A stretch of DNA of 64,000 nt from Stenotrophomonas raiganjensis (SeqCode) (GTDB taxonomy: Bacteria > Pseudomonadota > Gammaproteobacteria > Xanthomonadales > Xanthomonadaceae): the NCBI RefSeq assembly GCF_030658505.1, contig NZ_JAUTXR010000118.1, forward strand, positions 1 through 64,000, written 5' to 3'. The position numbers and the translations under genes are program-made. Under the pieces are notes generated by a model. It made no database searches. It worked only from the letters and a program-made list of their open reading frames with translations, and had not been told where the DNA came from. How positions within the stretch are numbered: position 1 is the first letter of the stretch; each line of letters starts with the position of its first letter. This document shows, piece by piece, positions 27,369 to 36,051 of this stretch.

Positions 27369-28274
27369 TCAGGCCAGGGGCAGCATGTCGATCCGCCTGC
27401 ACGGCGTTTCCTTCACCTGCTCGATCAGCCGTCGCACCACGGGCGAGGACTCCGCCCGCCGGTACTGCACAGCGATGGTCGAGACGATGGTGGGACCGGC
27501 CAGTGGCAGATAGATCATCCCGGGCAGCACCAGCGTGCGTTGCAGCACCGATGGAACGATCGCCACCGAACCAACGCCAACCGACACCTCGGCCAACACC
27601 GCCGCCAGATGCCCGGGCTGGGAACGGATACGTGGAATGAAACCGCCGCGGCGCCCGACTTCCATTGCACCCACCGGCTGCTCCGGCATGACGAAGCCCT
27701 CCCGGGCCAAAGATGCCGGCTGTACCGGCGCCCTGGCCTGCGCCAGCGGATGGGTTTCCGGCAGGGCCACGCAGAACTGGTCTTCGACCAGCGTGTGTTC
27801 GCCGAAACTATCGGGTACATCCATCGGAGGCCGGCAGAACACCACATCCACCCGTCCTTCCTGCAGCAACTGCGGGAGCTCGCCCATCGGCCATTCGCTC
27901 ACCTGCAGGTCCACGCCCGGGTAGCGGCTGCGGAACCGGCTGAGCTGATCCTGCAACGCGCCGGCATACAGCGCCGAGCCGACGTAGCCGATCTCGATCT
28001 TGCCGATCTCCCCCCGCCCGGCGCGCCGGCCCATGGTTTCGGCCTGTTCGAACCGGCGCAGCACATCACGGGCTTCCGCCAGGAACACCTCGCCTGCGGA
28101 GGTCAGCAGCACTTCGCGCCGGCCGCGGTCGAACAGGCGCGTGCCGAGGCGACGCTCGATGTCCTGGATCTGCACGCTCAGCGTGGGAGTGGCGATCCCC
28201 AGCCGCATGGCCGCGCGACCGAAGTGCAGTTCCTCGGCCAGGGTGACGAAGTACTCTAGGTGACGGCGTTCCAT
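27369..28274 (-). CDS. LysR-family transcriptional regulator
   Basis: The 301-residue protein begins MERRHLEYFVTLAEELHFGRAAMRLGIATPTLSVQIQDIERRLGTRLFDR, the standard LysR N-terminal winged helix, followed by the two-subdomain effector-binding region. A perfect dyad lies 11 bp upstream of its start, between it and a divergent DHA2 pump. A second MFS gene (CmlA-like) lies 198 bp downstream on the same strand. It is therefore sandwiched between two drug pumps and may control both. The effector is unknown. Confidence 0.93.
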   Translation of the reverse strand: MERRHLEYFVTLAEELHFGRAAMRLGIATPTLSVQIQDIERRLGTRLFDRGRREVLLTSAGEVFLAEARDVLRRFEQAETMGRRAGRGEIGKIEIGYVGSALYAGALQDQLSRFRSRYPGVDLQVSEWPMGELPQLLQEGRVDVVFCRPPMDVPDSFGEHTLVEDQFCVALPETHPLAQARAPVQPASLAREGFVMPEQPVGAMEVGRRGGFIPRIRSQPGHLAAVLAEVSVGVGSVAIVPSVLQRTLVLPGMIYLPLAGPTIVSTIAVQYRRAESSPVVRRLIEQVKETPCRRIDMLPLA

Positions 28275-28285
28275 GGGCGGTATTT

Positions 28286-28304
28286 CGTTAGGTTCAAACT
28301 AACG
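28286..28304. promoter_or_regulatory. LysR-type operator between lysR and the DHA2 pump
   Basis: CGTTAG-GTTCAAA-CTAACG is a perfect 6-bp dyad with a 7-bp centre; it contains a T-N11-A core (TTAG-N7-CTAA). It lies 11 bp before the LysR start and 77 bp before the pump start, the expected position for an autoregulatory LysR site. Confidence 0.7.
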
Positions 28305-28380
28305 TAACCAGAAAACACCGAGAATGAAACAAACACCGATCATTGCTGGAATGGCGGTCCTCCCTTCCTGCGAGTGACCG

Positions 28381-29871
28381 GTGCCGCCCTCCCCCCCCTC
28401 TTCGCCTGCACGGCACACGCTGCCTGACACGATCCTGCTGGTGGCCTCGCTGGGCTGCACGATGACCGTGCTGGAGACCAATGCCGTAGCGGTCGCACTG
28501 CCCAGCATCGCGCGCGACCTGCACGCCGGATTCGCCGATATCGAGTGGGTGATCAGTGCCTACATCCTGTCCTTCACCTCACTGCTGCTGCCCGCCGGTG
28601 CTGTCGCCGACCGCTACGGCCGCCGCCGGGTGCTGCTGATCGGCATCAGCCTGTTCGCCCTCACTTCTCTGCTCTGTGCACTGGCGCCCGGTGCCACCCT
28701 GCTCTACCTGGCGCGGGCACTGCAGGGCATCGGTGCTGCTTTCCTGCTGGCGCCCTCGCTGTCGATCATCGGCCACACCTACCACCAGGGGGCCGCCAAA
28801 GACACTGCATGGGCGTTCTGGGGCACAGCCATGGGCGTGATGATGGTGCTCTCGCCACTGATCGGCGGCCTGCTGTCCGCGCTCTGGGGCTGGCGCGCGG
28901 TGTTCATTGCGATCCTGCCGTTCCTGGGCCTGCTCGGCTACGGCACGCTGCGCTGGATACCCGAGTCGTCCGACAGCGCGGTCCGCCCGCTCGATCCGCC
29001 CGGCATCATCACGTTCAGCGCTGCCATCTTCGGCATCGTGTTCTTCCTGGTGGAAGGACTGGCAAAAGGATGGTCATCGGCGCCGGCGCTGAGCGGGCTG
29101 GGCCTGGCCATCATCATGGCCGCCGCCTTCGTCATCGTTGAACGGGCACGGTCACATCCCATGGTCGATCTCGGGCTGCTGGCCAGTCCACGTTTCGTCG
29201 GCGCACTCATTGCCATGGTCGGCTATTCGGTCAGCGCACAGGTGATGGCGTCGATGCTGCCGCAGTACCTGCAGAACGGCATCGGCCTGGGCGTACTGGC
29301 TGCGGGTGCCGGCATGCTCCCGTTCGCTACGGCGATGCTGCTGTTTCCCAGCGTGGGCCGCCGGCTCGGTCGCCATCTGAACAGTGCGGCGGTGCTGGCG
29401 ATCGGGCTGTCGATCACTGCCGCGGGCAATGCCGTGGCCGGACTGGCCGCGTGGCAGCATCTGCCGTGGCTGGCATTCGTCGCAATGGTGGTGATCGGTG
29501 CCGGCGGCGGCATCCTCAATGGCGAGACATCCAAAGCCATCATCGGCGCGGCACCGCGCGAGCGGGCCGGCATGGCCTCCGGCATCAGCGCGACCACGCG
29601 CTTTGTCGGCATCCTGCTCGGATTCACCGTGCTGTCCAGTGCCTTGAGCCTGGGCATCCGCAACGCACTTTCGGCTCTGGTTCCCGCCCGCGATGTACTG
29701 CCGATGACCGATGCGATCGCTACCGGCACCTTCACCGATGCGCGCATCACCGCCTTCGCACAGGCGATCTACAGCCACGGATTTGCCAGTGCACTGTGGA
29801 CGTCGGCCATTGCCGCACTGCTGGCCAGCCTTGGGGTGCTGCTGCTGGGCCGTAGTCCCGCACAGCGATGA
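28381..29871 (+). CDS. MFS drug:H+ antiporter, DHA2 family
   Basis: The 496-residue protein has TM1 with CTMTVLETNAVAVALPSIA, motif A (GAVADRYGRRRVLLIG) and about 14 hydrophobic segments, consistent with the EmrB/QacA group. The GTG at 28381 is used because no ATG precedes TM1. It is divergent from lysR with a 106-bp gap carrying a LysR-type dyad. Substrate unknown; drug or organic-acid export are both possible. Confidence 0.9.
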   Translation: MPPSPPSSPARHTLPDTILLVASLGCTMTVLETNAVAVALPSIARDLHAGFADIEWVISAYILSFTSLLLPAGAVADRYGRRRVLLIGISLFALTSLLCALAPGATLLYLARALQGIGAAFLLAPSLSIIGHTYHQGAAKDTAWAFWGTAMGVMMVLSPLIGGLLSALWGWRAVFIAILPFLGLLGYGTLRWIPESSDSAVRPLDPPGIITFSAAIFGIVFFLVEGLAKGWSSAPALSGLGLAIIMAAAFVIVERARSHPMVDLGLLASPRFVGALIAMVGYSVSAQVMASMLPQYLQNGIGLGVLAAGAGMLPFATAMLLFPSVGRRLGRHLNSAAVLAIGLSITAAGNAVAGLAAWQHLPWLAFVAMVVIGAGGGILNGETSKAIIGAAPRERAGMASGISATTRFVGILLGFTVLSSALSLGIRNALSALVPARDVLPMTDAIATGTFTDARITAFAQAIYSHGFASALWTSAIAALLASLGVLLLGRSPAQR

Positions 29872-29899
29872 CGCTGGAGCGCGGATTACGAAGTTGGCC

Positions 29900-29918
29900 G
29901 GGGCAGCTACGCTGCCCC
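29900..29918. terminator. Hairpin between convergent MFS and four-helix-bundle genes
   Basis: GGGGCAGC-TAC-GCTGCCCC is a perfect 8-bp stem with a three-base loop, 28 bp after the MFS stop and 38 bp before the stop of the convergent gene. No T tract is present. Confidence 0.55.
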
Positions 29919-29956
29919 GACCGTGGCGGCCCCGGGGAGAAGACCGCCGATAATCG

Positions 29957-30409
29957 TCAGGCCGCCTTCATGGCGTGCTTGCGCGCCCGCATCACGTTGT
30001 GGCATTCCTGCACTTCAGGCAGCAGCTGAGTGACTTCCTGGCGCACGGCCGGCGGCAGTTCGTTGTCCTTCAGCACGTCCTTGAACGCGCCAAGCAGCCG
30101 GTCTTCTGACTCTTCCAGCTCGGCCACGTAACCATAGTTGGTGTCGCCGAATGCAGCGCGCACCTTGCCGTAGAACTGCTGCATCGACCCGACCATGGTG
30201 CCGTGCTCGGCGGGCTTGCCGCCGCTGGCGGCGACCGAACTGCTCAACGCGGCGACGATGCGACCCTTGACGCCGGCAATGCGGGTGAACAGGGCCGACA
30301 GTTCGGCATCCTTCACCTTGGTCGCCGCTTCTTCGTAGAACGATTTTCCGTCCCGGGCAATCTCGATCAGGTCGTTGAGGCGATGTTCGATGGTGGACTG
30401 GGTGCTCAT
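29957..30409 (-). CDS. PA2169/DUF2383-type four-helix-bundle protein
   Basis: The 150-residue protein is fully helical and hydrophilic: STIEHRLNDLIEIARDGKSFYEEAATKV..., with E and H residues arranged like ferritin-like bundles (YEEAA, ELEESEDRLLGAFKD, PEVQECHNVMR). This matches the PA2169 family of uncharacterised, often stress-induced proteins (DUF2383). AGGAGCG precedes the ATG at 30409. A perfect 14-bp palindrome TGATGCATGCATCA (30516-30529) lies about 110 bp upstream and could be a regulatory site. Confidence 0.82.
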   Translation of the reverse strand: MSTQSTIEHRLNDLIEIARDGKSFYEEAATKVKDAELSALFTRIAGVKGRIVAALSSSVAASGGKPAEHGTMVGSMQQFYGKVRAAFGDTNYGYVAELEESEDRLLGAFKDVLKDNELPPAVRQEVTQLLPEVQECHNVMRARKHAMKAA

Positions 30410-30605
30410 GGAATCGCTCCTGTGTGCTCGATGGTCTATGGAGAATGACAGCGCGAGTGCGTTGCCTTCGGGATCACTGTGGAGGTTTGAATGTGCCGGT
30501 TGGGTGAGTACGAATTGATGCATGCATCACCACCCTCAACGCGTCCTGACTCCTTCATCCCATCGCATTTCCGCGTTCACGGCACCTGAGCAGAACGCCG
30601 ACGAT

Positions 30606-30716
30606 TCACCATGGCGCGATGACGATGATCAGCGTCACCAGCAGTGCGATGGCAAGCACCAGCAACAGCACATGCCACTGCTTCCACGTGGGTTTTGGTT
30701 TACCGGGAGTATTCAT
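30606..30716 (-). CDS. Small single-span membrane peptide (36 aa)
   Basis: MNTPGKPKPTWKQWHVLLLV starts this 36-residue protein, which continues LAIALLVTLIIVIAPW. It has a basic, Trp-containing N-terminus and one hydrophobic helix of about 20 residues. AGGAGAGG lies 5 bases upstream of its ATG at 30716, one of the better ribosome sites in the window, which is the main argument that it is real. I do not recognise the family. Its size and topology resemble small regulatory membrane proteins. Confidence 0.6.
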   Translation of the reverse strand: MNTPGKPKPTWKQWHVLLLVLAIALLVTLIIVIAPW

Positions 30717-30963
30717 TGGACCTCTCCTGGAGTCTGTCATTGGCTCGCAGCCAGACTGAAGCAGAGCGTCCTCGGTTCGCGTCGCGATTTCGTGCATGGC
30801 CCGTGCATGAACGCTGTGTTTGGTGCGCGACGATAACGCGTCCATAACGTAATCGAGTTGTAAACGGAGTGTTAGGTTCCTTCCGATTCCGCGCAGCGGA
30901 GTTTCAGATCGGTTTCCACACAGCAATGCGGAAACCCATTCAACTGGATTTGGAGAGAGCCAA
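30717..30963. other. 247-bp divergent region upstream of the large TonB receptor
   Basis: It separates the 36-residue peptide from the divergent TonB receptor. The stretch 30828-30870 (CGATAACGCGTCCATAACG then TAATCGAGTTGTAAACGGAG) is AT-richer and probably holds the receptor promoter. I see no clear operator dyad. GGAGAGAG ends just before the receptor ATG. Confidence 0.45.
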
Positions 30964-33798
30964 ATGCATTACAAGTACACCCTGCTTTCCCTGGCAGTGG
31001 GCACGGCCCTGGCCGCCGCCTGGTCACCGGCCGCGCATGCGCAGGATGACGGCGACAAGACGCCGAAGAACCTCGATCGCATCCAGGTGACCGGCTCTGC
31101 CATCCGCAGCGTGGATATCGAAACGCAGCAGCCGATCATCGCCATCACCCGCACGATGATCGAGCAGCAGGGCTTCACCACGATCGCCGACCTGCTGCAG
31201 AACCTGACGTCTACGGGCGCGCCGGCGATCTCCCGCGCACGCGCATTGTCGTCCGGTGAAAATGTCGGCGGTTACTACGTCGACATCCGTAATCTTGGCG
31301 CCACGCGCACGCTGGTGCTGGTCAATGGCAAGCGCCTGGGCGCGACCACCAGCGGCCTGCAGGATCTCAGCCAGATTCCGATGAGCGCGGTGGAACGCAT
31401 CGATGTGCTGAAGGACGGCGCTTCCTCGCTGTACGGTTCGGATGCGATCGCTGGCGTGGTCAACATCATCACCCGCAAGAACTACGAAGGGCTGGAAGTG
31501 TCCATGCAGCACGGGCAGTTCAGCCAGGGCGATGGCAAGGACAGCACGTTCTCGCTGGTGACCGGCGCCCGTGGAGAACGTGGCGGATACACCCTCGCAC
31601 TGGAATACCAGAAGTCGGATCCGGTATTTGCCCGCGACCGCGAGTTCTCCCGGTACGGCGGCGCCGGCCCCAATTACCCGGGCGCGGACTGGAGCAACAT
31701 CAGCCAGAACGGTTCGTGGTGCGACCCGGCGCTCTACAAGTGCAACACCGGTGACGCGGTGTTCAAGACGCTCAACCGTGGCGGCGACCCGAAGAATCCG
31801 AACGACTACCACCCGATCACGCCGGCCGAGTTCGCCAACGGCAACGACCAGATGCACCTGCAGACCGGCATCGAGCGTCGCTCGCTGTTCCTCAGCACGG
31901 ACTACGCGCTGAGCGACCAGATCAAGTTCGCCGCCGACATCGGCTACAACGAGCGCACCACCGACCAGCAGATCGCGGGCTACCCGTACCAGTCGACCAA
32001 GTTCGGCACGCCCCTGGACGCAACCAGCGTATTCAATCCGCTCGACCACAGCATCGCGTTCAATCGCCGCCTGTGGGAAGTGCCGCGCACGACCGAAAGC
32101 AAGCTGAAGTCGCTGCGCATTGCACCAAGCCTGTCCGGCTACTTCGAACTGGGCGCCAAGACGTACGACTGGGAAGTCGGTGCGCTGTTCAACCGCAATG
32201 AAGTCACAAAAACAGGCCGTGGCGACATGAGCCTGATCGCTTCCCGGCAGGCATTGGGGCCCTCCTACCTCGATGCCAACGGTGTGGCCCGGTGTGGCAC
32301 GGCGGCATCGCCGGTCACGGGCTGCCTGGCCTGGAATCCTTTGCTGCCATACGGTGTCGCAGGGGCTGGCTCTCTCTCCGACCCCGAACTGCAGCGCTTC
32401 TTGTTCCCGACGTTCAACGATACCGGCATCACCAAGACCCGCAGCTACTTCGCCAATATCTCCGGGCCAGTGATCGAACTGCCTGCCGGTGACCTGTCCG
32501 TCGCTCTGGGTTACCAATACCGCAAGGAAGAAGGCCGCTTCGTGCCCGACGCCTTTGCCCAGTCGCGCCAGAGCACGGCGCTGGGCGCGTCCACCACCTC
32601 GGGTGAGTACAGCCTCAATGAGTTCTTCGCCGAAGTGAACGTTCCGGTGCTGCGTGACCTGCCGTTCGCCAAGGAACTGACCGTGAACCTGGCAACGCGC
32701 TATTCCGACTACAGCAATTTCGGCAATACCACCAATTCCAAGGCGAGCTTCGCCTGGCGCCCGATCGAGGAATTGATGATCCGCGGCACCTTCGCCGAAG
32801 GCTTCCGCGCACCGAGCATCTCCGACCTGTATGGTGGAATGGGGACCAGCTTCGAAACCTATGTCGATCCCTGCGGCACCGGCGCCACCAACAGCGTCAA
32901 CGGCAACGCTGCCTGCAACGCTGCCGGCGTCCCGCTGGGCTACCAGCAGCTGAACCAGAGCCTGAAGCCCTGTGCCAGCTATCCGTGTGCCACGCCCGAC
33001 GAATTCACCACCGGCTCCAACGCGAAGCTGCGACCGGAGGAGTCCAAGAGCAAGACCGTGGGCGTGGTCTGGAGCCCGCGCTGGGTCGATGGCCTGGACA
33101 TCAACCTCGACTGGTACAGCTACAAGATCACCAACATGATCATCGAGGACAGCGTCGACCGCATTCTGCGTGACTGCTACGTGCTGGGCAATTCCTCGCG
33201 CTGTGGCAGCATCAAGCGCGCTGGCGATGGCCACATCACCAGCATGTTCTACGGCCTGGCCAACCTGGGCTCGATGGAAACCGAAGGCTGGGATCTGGGC
33301 ATCCACTACCGCCTGCCCGAGTTCTCCTTCGGCCGCTTCACCCTCGACCTGCAGAACAGCTATGTCTCCAAGTACGATGAGGAGAACCAGAACTCGGCCG
33401 GCGACACCATCATGATGGGCCGGATCGGCCGGCCGGGCATCTTCCGCCTGCGCTCGAACCTGGGTGTGAACTGGCAGCTTGGCAACTTCAGCACGCAGTA
33501 CACGGTGCGCTACTACTCCGGCATGGCCGAAAGCTGCGTGCCGAACCGTCCGTGCTCGCTGCCCGATCGCTACGCCTACGGAGAACCGGATGCCCTGCGC
33601 AAGGTGGGCTCCAATGCCTTCCATGACATCCAGGTCAGCTACAAGCTGCCGTGGGACGGTACCGTGGCGCTGGGTTCGAACAACGTGTTCAACCACCAGG
33701 GCCCGATCATGTTCTCCAAGCCGTCCAGCTCCTTCCCCTACTACGGCGGCTTCGATATCGGCCGCACCGTGTACGTGAAGTACTCCCAGCGCTTCTGA
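30964..33798 (+). CDS. Large TonB-dependent receptor (Xanthomonas-type)
   Basis: The 944-residue protein has a signal peptide (ending SPAAHA), an N-terminal LDRIQVTGSAIRSVD segment serving as TonB box, a plug domain (IRNLGATRTLVLVNGKRLG, ERIDVLKDGASSLYGSDAIAGVVNIIT) and a large barrel ending YSQRF. Four conserved Cys in loops (WCDPALYKC, RCGTAASPVTGC) suggest disulfide-stabilised external loops. The long-plug IRNLG...VLVNGKR group is abundant in Xanthomonadaceae and commonly imports carbohydrates or peptides rather than siderophores. GGAGAGAG precedes the ATG. A 13-bp hairpin follows the stop. Confidence 0.92.
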   Translation: MHYKYTLLSLAVGTALAAAWSPAAHAQDDGDKTPKNLDRIQVTGSAIRSVDIETQQPIIAITRTMIEQQGFTTIADLLQNLTSTGAPAISRARALSSGENVGGYYVDIRNLGATRTLVLVNGKRLGATTSGLQDLSQIPMSAVERIDVLKDGASSLYGSDAIAGVVNIITRKNYEGLEVSMQHGQFSQGDGKDSTFSLVTGARGERGGYTLALEYQKSDPVFARDREFSRYGGAGPNYPGADWSNISQNGSWCDPALYKCNTGDAVFKTLNRGGDPKNPNDYHPITPAEFANGNDQMHLQTGIERRSLFLSTDYALSDQIKFAADIGYNERTTDQQIAGYPYQSTKFGTPLDATSVFNPLDHSIAFNRRLWEVPRTTESKLKSLRIAPSLSGYFELGAKTYDWEVGALFNRNEVTKTGRGDMSLIASRQALGPSYLDANGVARCGTAASPVTGCLAWNPLLPYGVAGAGSLSDPELQRFLFPTFNDTGITKTRSYFANISGPVIELPAGDLSVALGYQYRKEEGRFVPDAFAQSRQSTALGASTTSGEYSLNEFFAEVNVPVLRDLPFAKELTVNLATRYSDYSNFGNTTNSKASFAWRPIEELMIRGTFAEGFRAPSISDLYGGMGTSFETYVDPCGTGATNSVNGNAACNAAGVPLGYQQLNQSLKPCASYPCATPDEFTTGSNAKLRPEESKSKTVGVVWSPRWVDGLDINLDWYSYKITNMIIEDSVDRILRDCYVLGNSSRCGSIKRAGDGHITSMFYGLANLGSMETEGWDLGIHYRLPEFSFGRFTLDLQNSYVSKYDEENQNSAGDTIMMGRIGRPGIFRLRSNLGVNWQLGNFSTQYTVRYYSGMAESCVPNRPCSLPDRYAYGEPDALRKVGSNAFHDIQVSYKLPWDGTVALGSNNVFNHQGPIMFSKPSSSFPYYGGFDIGRTVYVKYSQRF

Positions 33799-33814
33799 CG
33801 GGCATGTCCGTGCT

Positions 33815-33847
33815 CGTGGCCGGCGGAAGGGGAGTCCGCCGGCCACG
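33815..33847 (+). terminator. Perfect 13-bp hairpin after the TonB receptor
   Basis: CGTGGCCGGCGGA (33815-33827), loop AGGGGAG, then TCCGCCGGCCACG (33835-33847). It starts 17 bp past the stop codon. No T tract, so it may be a 3'-stabilising or Rho-assisted end. Confidence 0.6.
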
Positions 33848-34056
33848 ATGCACACCACCTCCACCCAATCTCCATCGTTTTTCGACGGAATCTCCAAGGT
33901 TCCCGGCAACACTTGATGTCATGACGGCTGAGGAGCAGGACCGCATGGATGGCCACGCGCCCCGACACTGCACACCCGTCTCCAGGTTCACCACTGAATG
34001 TGGCGATGTGGCCGGGTTCCGACTCTCCGGACGTGCCGCCGCAAGGGAAGTACGAG

Positions 34057-35085
34057 ATGACGACGGCAGTTCGCACCGGCCTGACCGACCTGGTCGCTGA
34101 CGCGCAGCGGTACCTGCGCAGGATTCTCCCCGGGCTCGCCTCGGCAGTGCATCCACTTGCTTCATTGCATGCCATTCCCCACGCAATGGCATCGCGCTAC
34201 CACCTCGCCGGACTGATGCTGTACGGGGAAACCCCCGCCATGCTCGCCGTGGCCCGCGAGCCCAGCGAATCCAGCACCCGCGTGATCCAGGATGTACGCT
34301 GCCTGCGCTCTGCTGCGAATGCACTGGTGCTGTACGTCTCGCCCTATCTCACGCCGACCCAGCGCCGCTTCCTGGTCGAGAACCACATCGACTTCGTGGT
34401 CCCGCACACCCAGTTGTTCGCGCCCAGCCTGGCCATTGAGTTCCGCGACGCCCCTGATCATGAGAAGAAAGCCATCTCGCTGCTGCCTTCGGCGCAGGCT
34501 GTGCTGATCCACGTACTGCTGAGCGGCAAGTCGCGCTGGTGGTCACCACGCGAGATCAGTGCCGCCGCCGGCTACACCTCGATGACGGCGTCGCGCCTGT
34601 CTGCCGAACTGGTTGGTCGCGGCCTGGTTGAACGCTCCACCGGTGGCCGCGAGCGCTTCCTGAAGCTCGCCGGCAACCGCGACGAGGTCTGGGCCAGGGC
34701 ACAGCCGTTCCTGCGTTCCCCCATCCTGAAGGAAGTGGATGTCTGCTGGGGCCCGGCCGCCGACGCGCTCCGCGATGCCGGGCACCCGGCGCCGACGGCG
34801 GGCCTCGATGCGCTTGCTGACACGTCACCGCCCGCGATCGGCGGCACCCGCGCGCTGCACATCGATGCGTGGCGGTTGCTGGGTGTACTTCCCATGCCCG
34901 GCCCAGACTGCGCCCAGAGCGCACGGCTGCAGATCTGGGCCTATCCGCCGGCATTCACCAGCATCGGCGATGTGGTTGACCCGCTTTCGCTGTATCTCAG
35001 CCTGCAGGGCAAACGCGGCCATGATGCAGACGCGCTGGAACAGCGCGTGGAACAGGCGCTGAGCGGAGACACATACCCCGCATGA
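34057..35085 (+). CDS. Winged-helix protein of the type paired with AbiEii-like transferases (orphan)
   Basis: The 342-residue protein has an N-terminal alpha/beta part (to about 135), a winged helix (AQAVLIHVLLSGKSRWWSPREISAAAGYTSMTASRLSAELVGRGLVE, about 147-200) and a C-terminal domain ending with DPLSLYLSLQGK. From memory this three-part layout resembles regulators encoded next to AbiEii-like nucleotidyltransferase toxins. Here no transferase gene follows: the next gene is a convergent EamA exporter. AAGGGAAG precedes the ATG at 34057. Either it is a solitary regulator or the remaining half of a lost toxin-antitoxin pair. Family identity is uncertain. Confidence 0.75.
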   Translation: MTTAVRTGLTDLVADAQRYLRRILPGLASAVHPLASLHAIPHAMASRYHLAGLMLYGETPAMLAVAREPSESSTRVIQDVRCLRSAANALVLYVSPYLTPTQRRFLVENHIDFVVPHTQLFAPSLAIEFRDAPDHEKKAISLLPSAQAVLIHVLLSGKSRWWSPREISAAAGYTSMTASRLSAELVGRGLVERSTGGRERFLKLAGNRDEVWARAQPFLRSPILKEVDVCWGPAADALRDAGHPAPTAGLDALADTSPPAIGGTRALHIDAWRLLGVLPMPGPDCAQSARLQIWAYPPAFTSIGDVVDPLSLYLSLQGKRGHDADALEQRVEQALSGDTYPA

Positions 35086-35093
35086 CCGAAGCC

Positions 35094-35987
35094 CTATGCG
35101 GGCTGCTCGCTGGGCACAGCAGCGGCGCGCCTGGCACTGTACTCGGCGAACACCACGCCGGACACCGCCAGCAGGCCACCGCCCAGCACCCAGCCGCTGA
35201 GTGATTCATCCAGCAGCAACACGGCCAACGCAGCGGTCACGATCGGCACCAGATTGAAGAAGCCCGAGACGCGCGCGGCGCCCAGCCGTGACAGCCCGGT
35301 CATCCAGGTCAGTGGCGCCAGGATCGACGCACAGACCGCCGCGAACCCGATGCAGCCGACCGCAGCCAGGTTGTTCACCCCGCTGCCAACCCACAACTGC
35401 ACCGGCAACAGGATCAGCGAGGCCGCCGTGGCCTGCAGGAACAGCGATTCCAGCACCGACAACGGAATCTTCCAGCGCTGCATCAGCACGTTGTAGGCAG
35501 CAAAGGCCAAGGCACCGATCAGCATGATGGCATCGCCGCGGTTCAGGCCCTGCGCTGCCAACCGCGCCAGGTCGCCCTGCGAGACCACCGCCACCACGCC
35601 AGCGGTGGAGATCACCGCGCCGACAATGGCACTACCGCGTATGGGATGGCCCATGAACACGCGGGACAGCGCCAGCGCGATCAGTGGAATCAGTGCCTGG
35701 ATCACGCCCATGTTGGTCGCCGAGGTGAAGTGCGCCGCGTAGTAGGCCAGGCACTGATACATCACCCCACCCAGGCACCCCAGCACCAGGAAGCGGCCAA
35801 GGTTGGCGCGCACGGTCTGCAGGTTGTTGCGCAGCCGCGGCAGCGCGAAGGGCAACAGCACGATGGCCGCCACCAGCCAGCGGAAGAAGCCAATATCGAT
35901 GGGACCGACCGCGCCCGAGGCCAGCTTGGTCACGATGGTGTTCGCGCCCCACAGCAGGCAGGCGAGAATCGGGAAGAGATAGTTCAC
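35094..35987 (-). CDS. EamA/DMT-family exporter
   Basis: The protein (about 297 residues) has ten hydrophobic segments in two EamA repeats, starting NYLFPILACLLWGANTIVTKLA and ending with GGGLLAVSGVVFAEY. Drug/metabolite transporters of this family export amino acids, nucleosides or drugs. The start is uncertain: the GTG at 35987 puts TM1 at the N-terminus as in relatives, whereas ATG codons at 36044 and beyond would run into the divergent AraC gene. No good ribosome site is seen for any start. It is probably controlled by the adjacent divergent AraC-type regulator. Confidence 0.82.
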   Translation of the reverse strand: MNYLFPILACLLWGANTIVTKLASGAVGPIDIGFFRWLVAAIVLLPFALPRLRNNLQTVRANLGRFLVLGCLGGVMYQCLAYYAAHFTSATNMGVIQALIPLIALALSRVFMGHPIRGSAIVGAVISTAGVVAVVSQGDLARLAAQGLNRGDAIMLIGALAFAAYNVLMQRWKIPLSVLESLFLQATAASLILLPVQLWVGSGVNNLAAVGCIGFAAVCASILAPLTWMTGLSRLGAARVSGFFNLVPIVTAALAVLLLDESLSGWVLGGGLLAVSGVVFAEYSARRAAAVPSEQPA

Positions 35988-36051
35988 GAGGGTGGGTGTA
36001 CGTGGGGGAATGGCCAGCGTACGCTTGGCGTATATCGAGGACATCCTGAAA

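Noticed and set aside
31024..33912. 962-codon minus-strand open frame antisense to the TonB receptor
   Set aside because: No recognisable domain and it mirrors a receptor with a normal signal peptide, plug and barrel.
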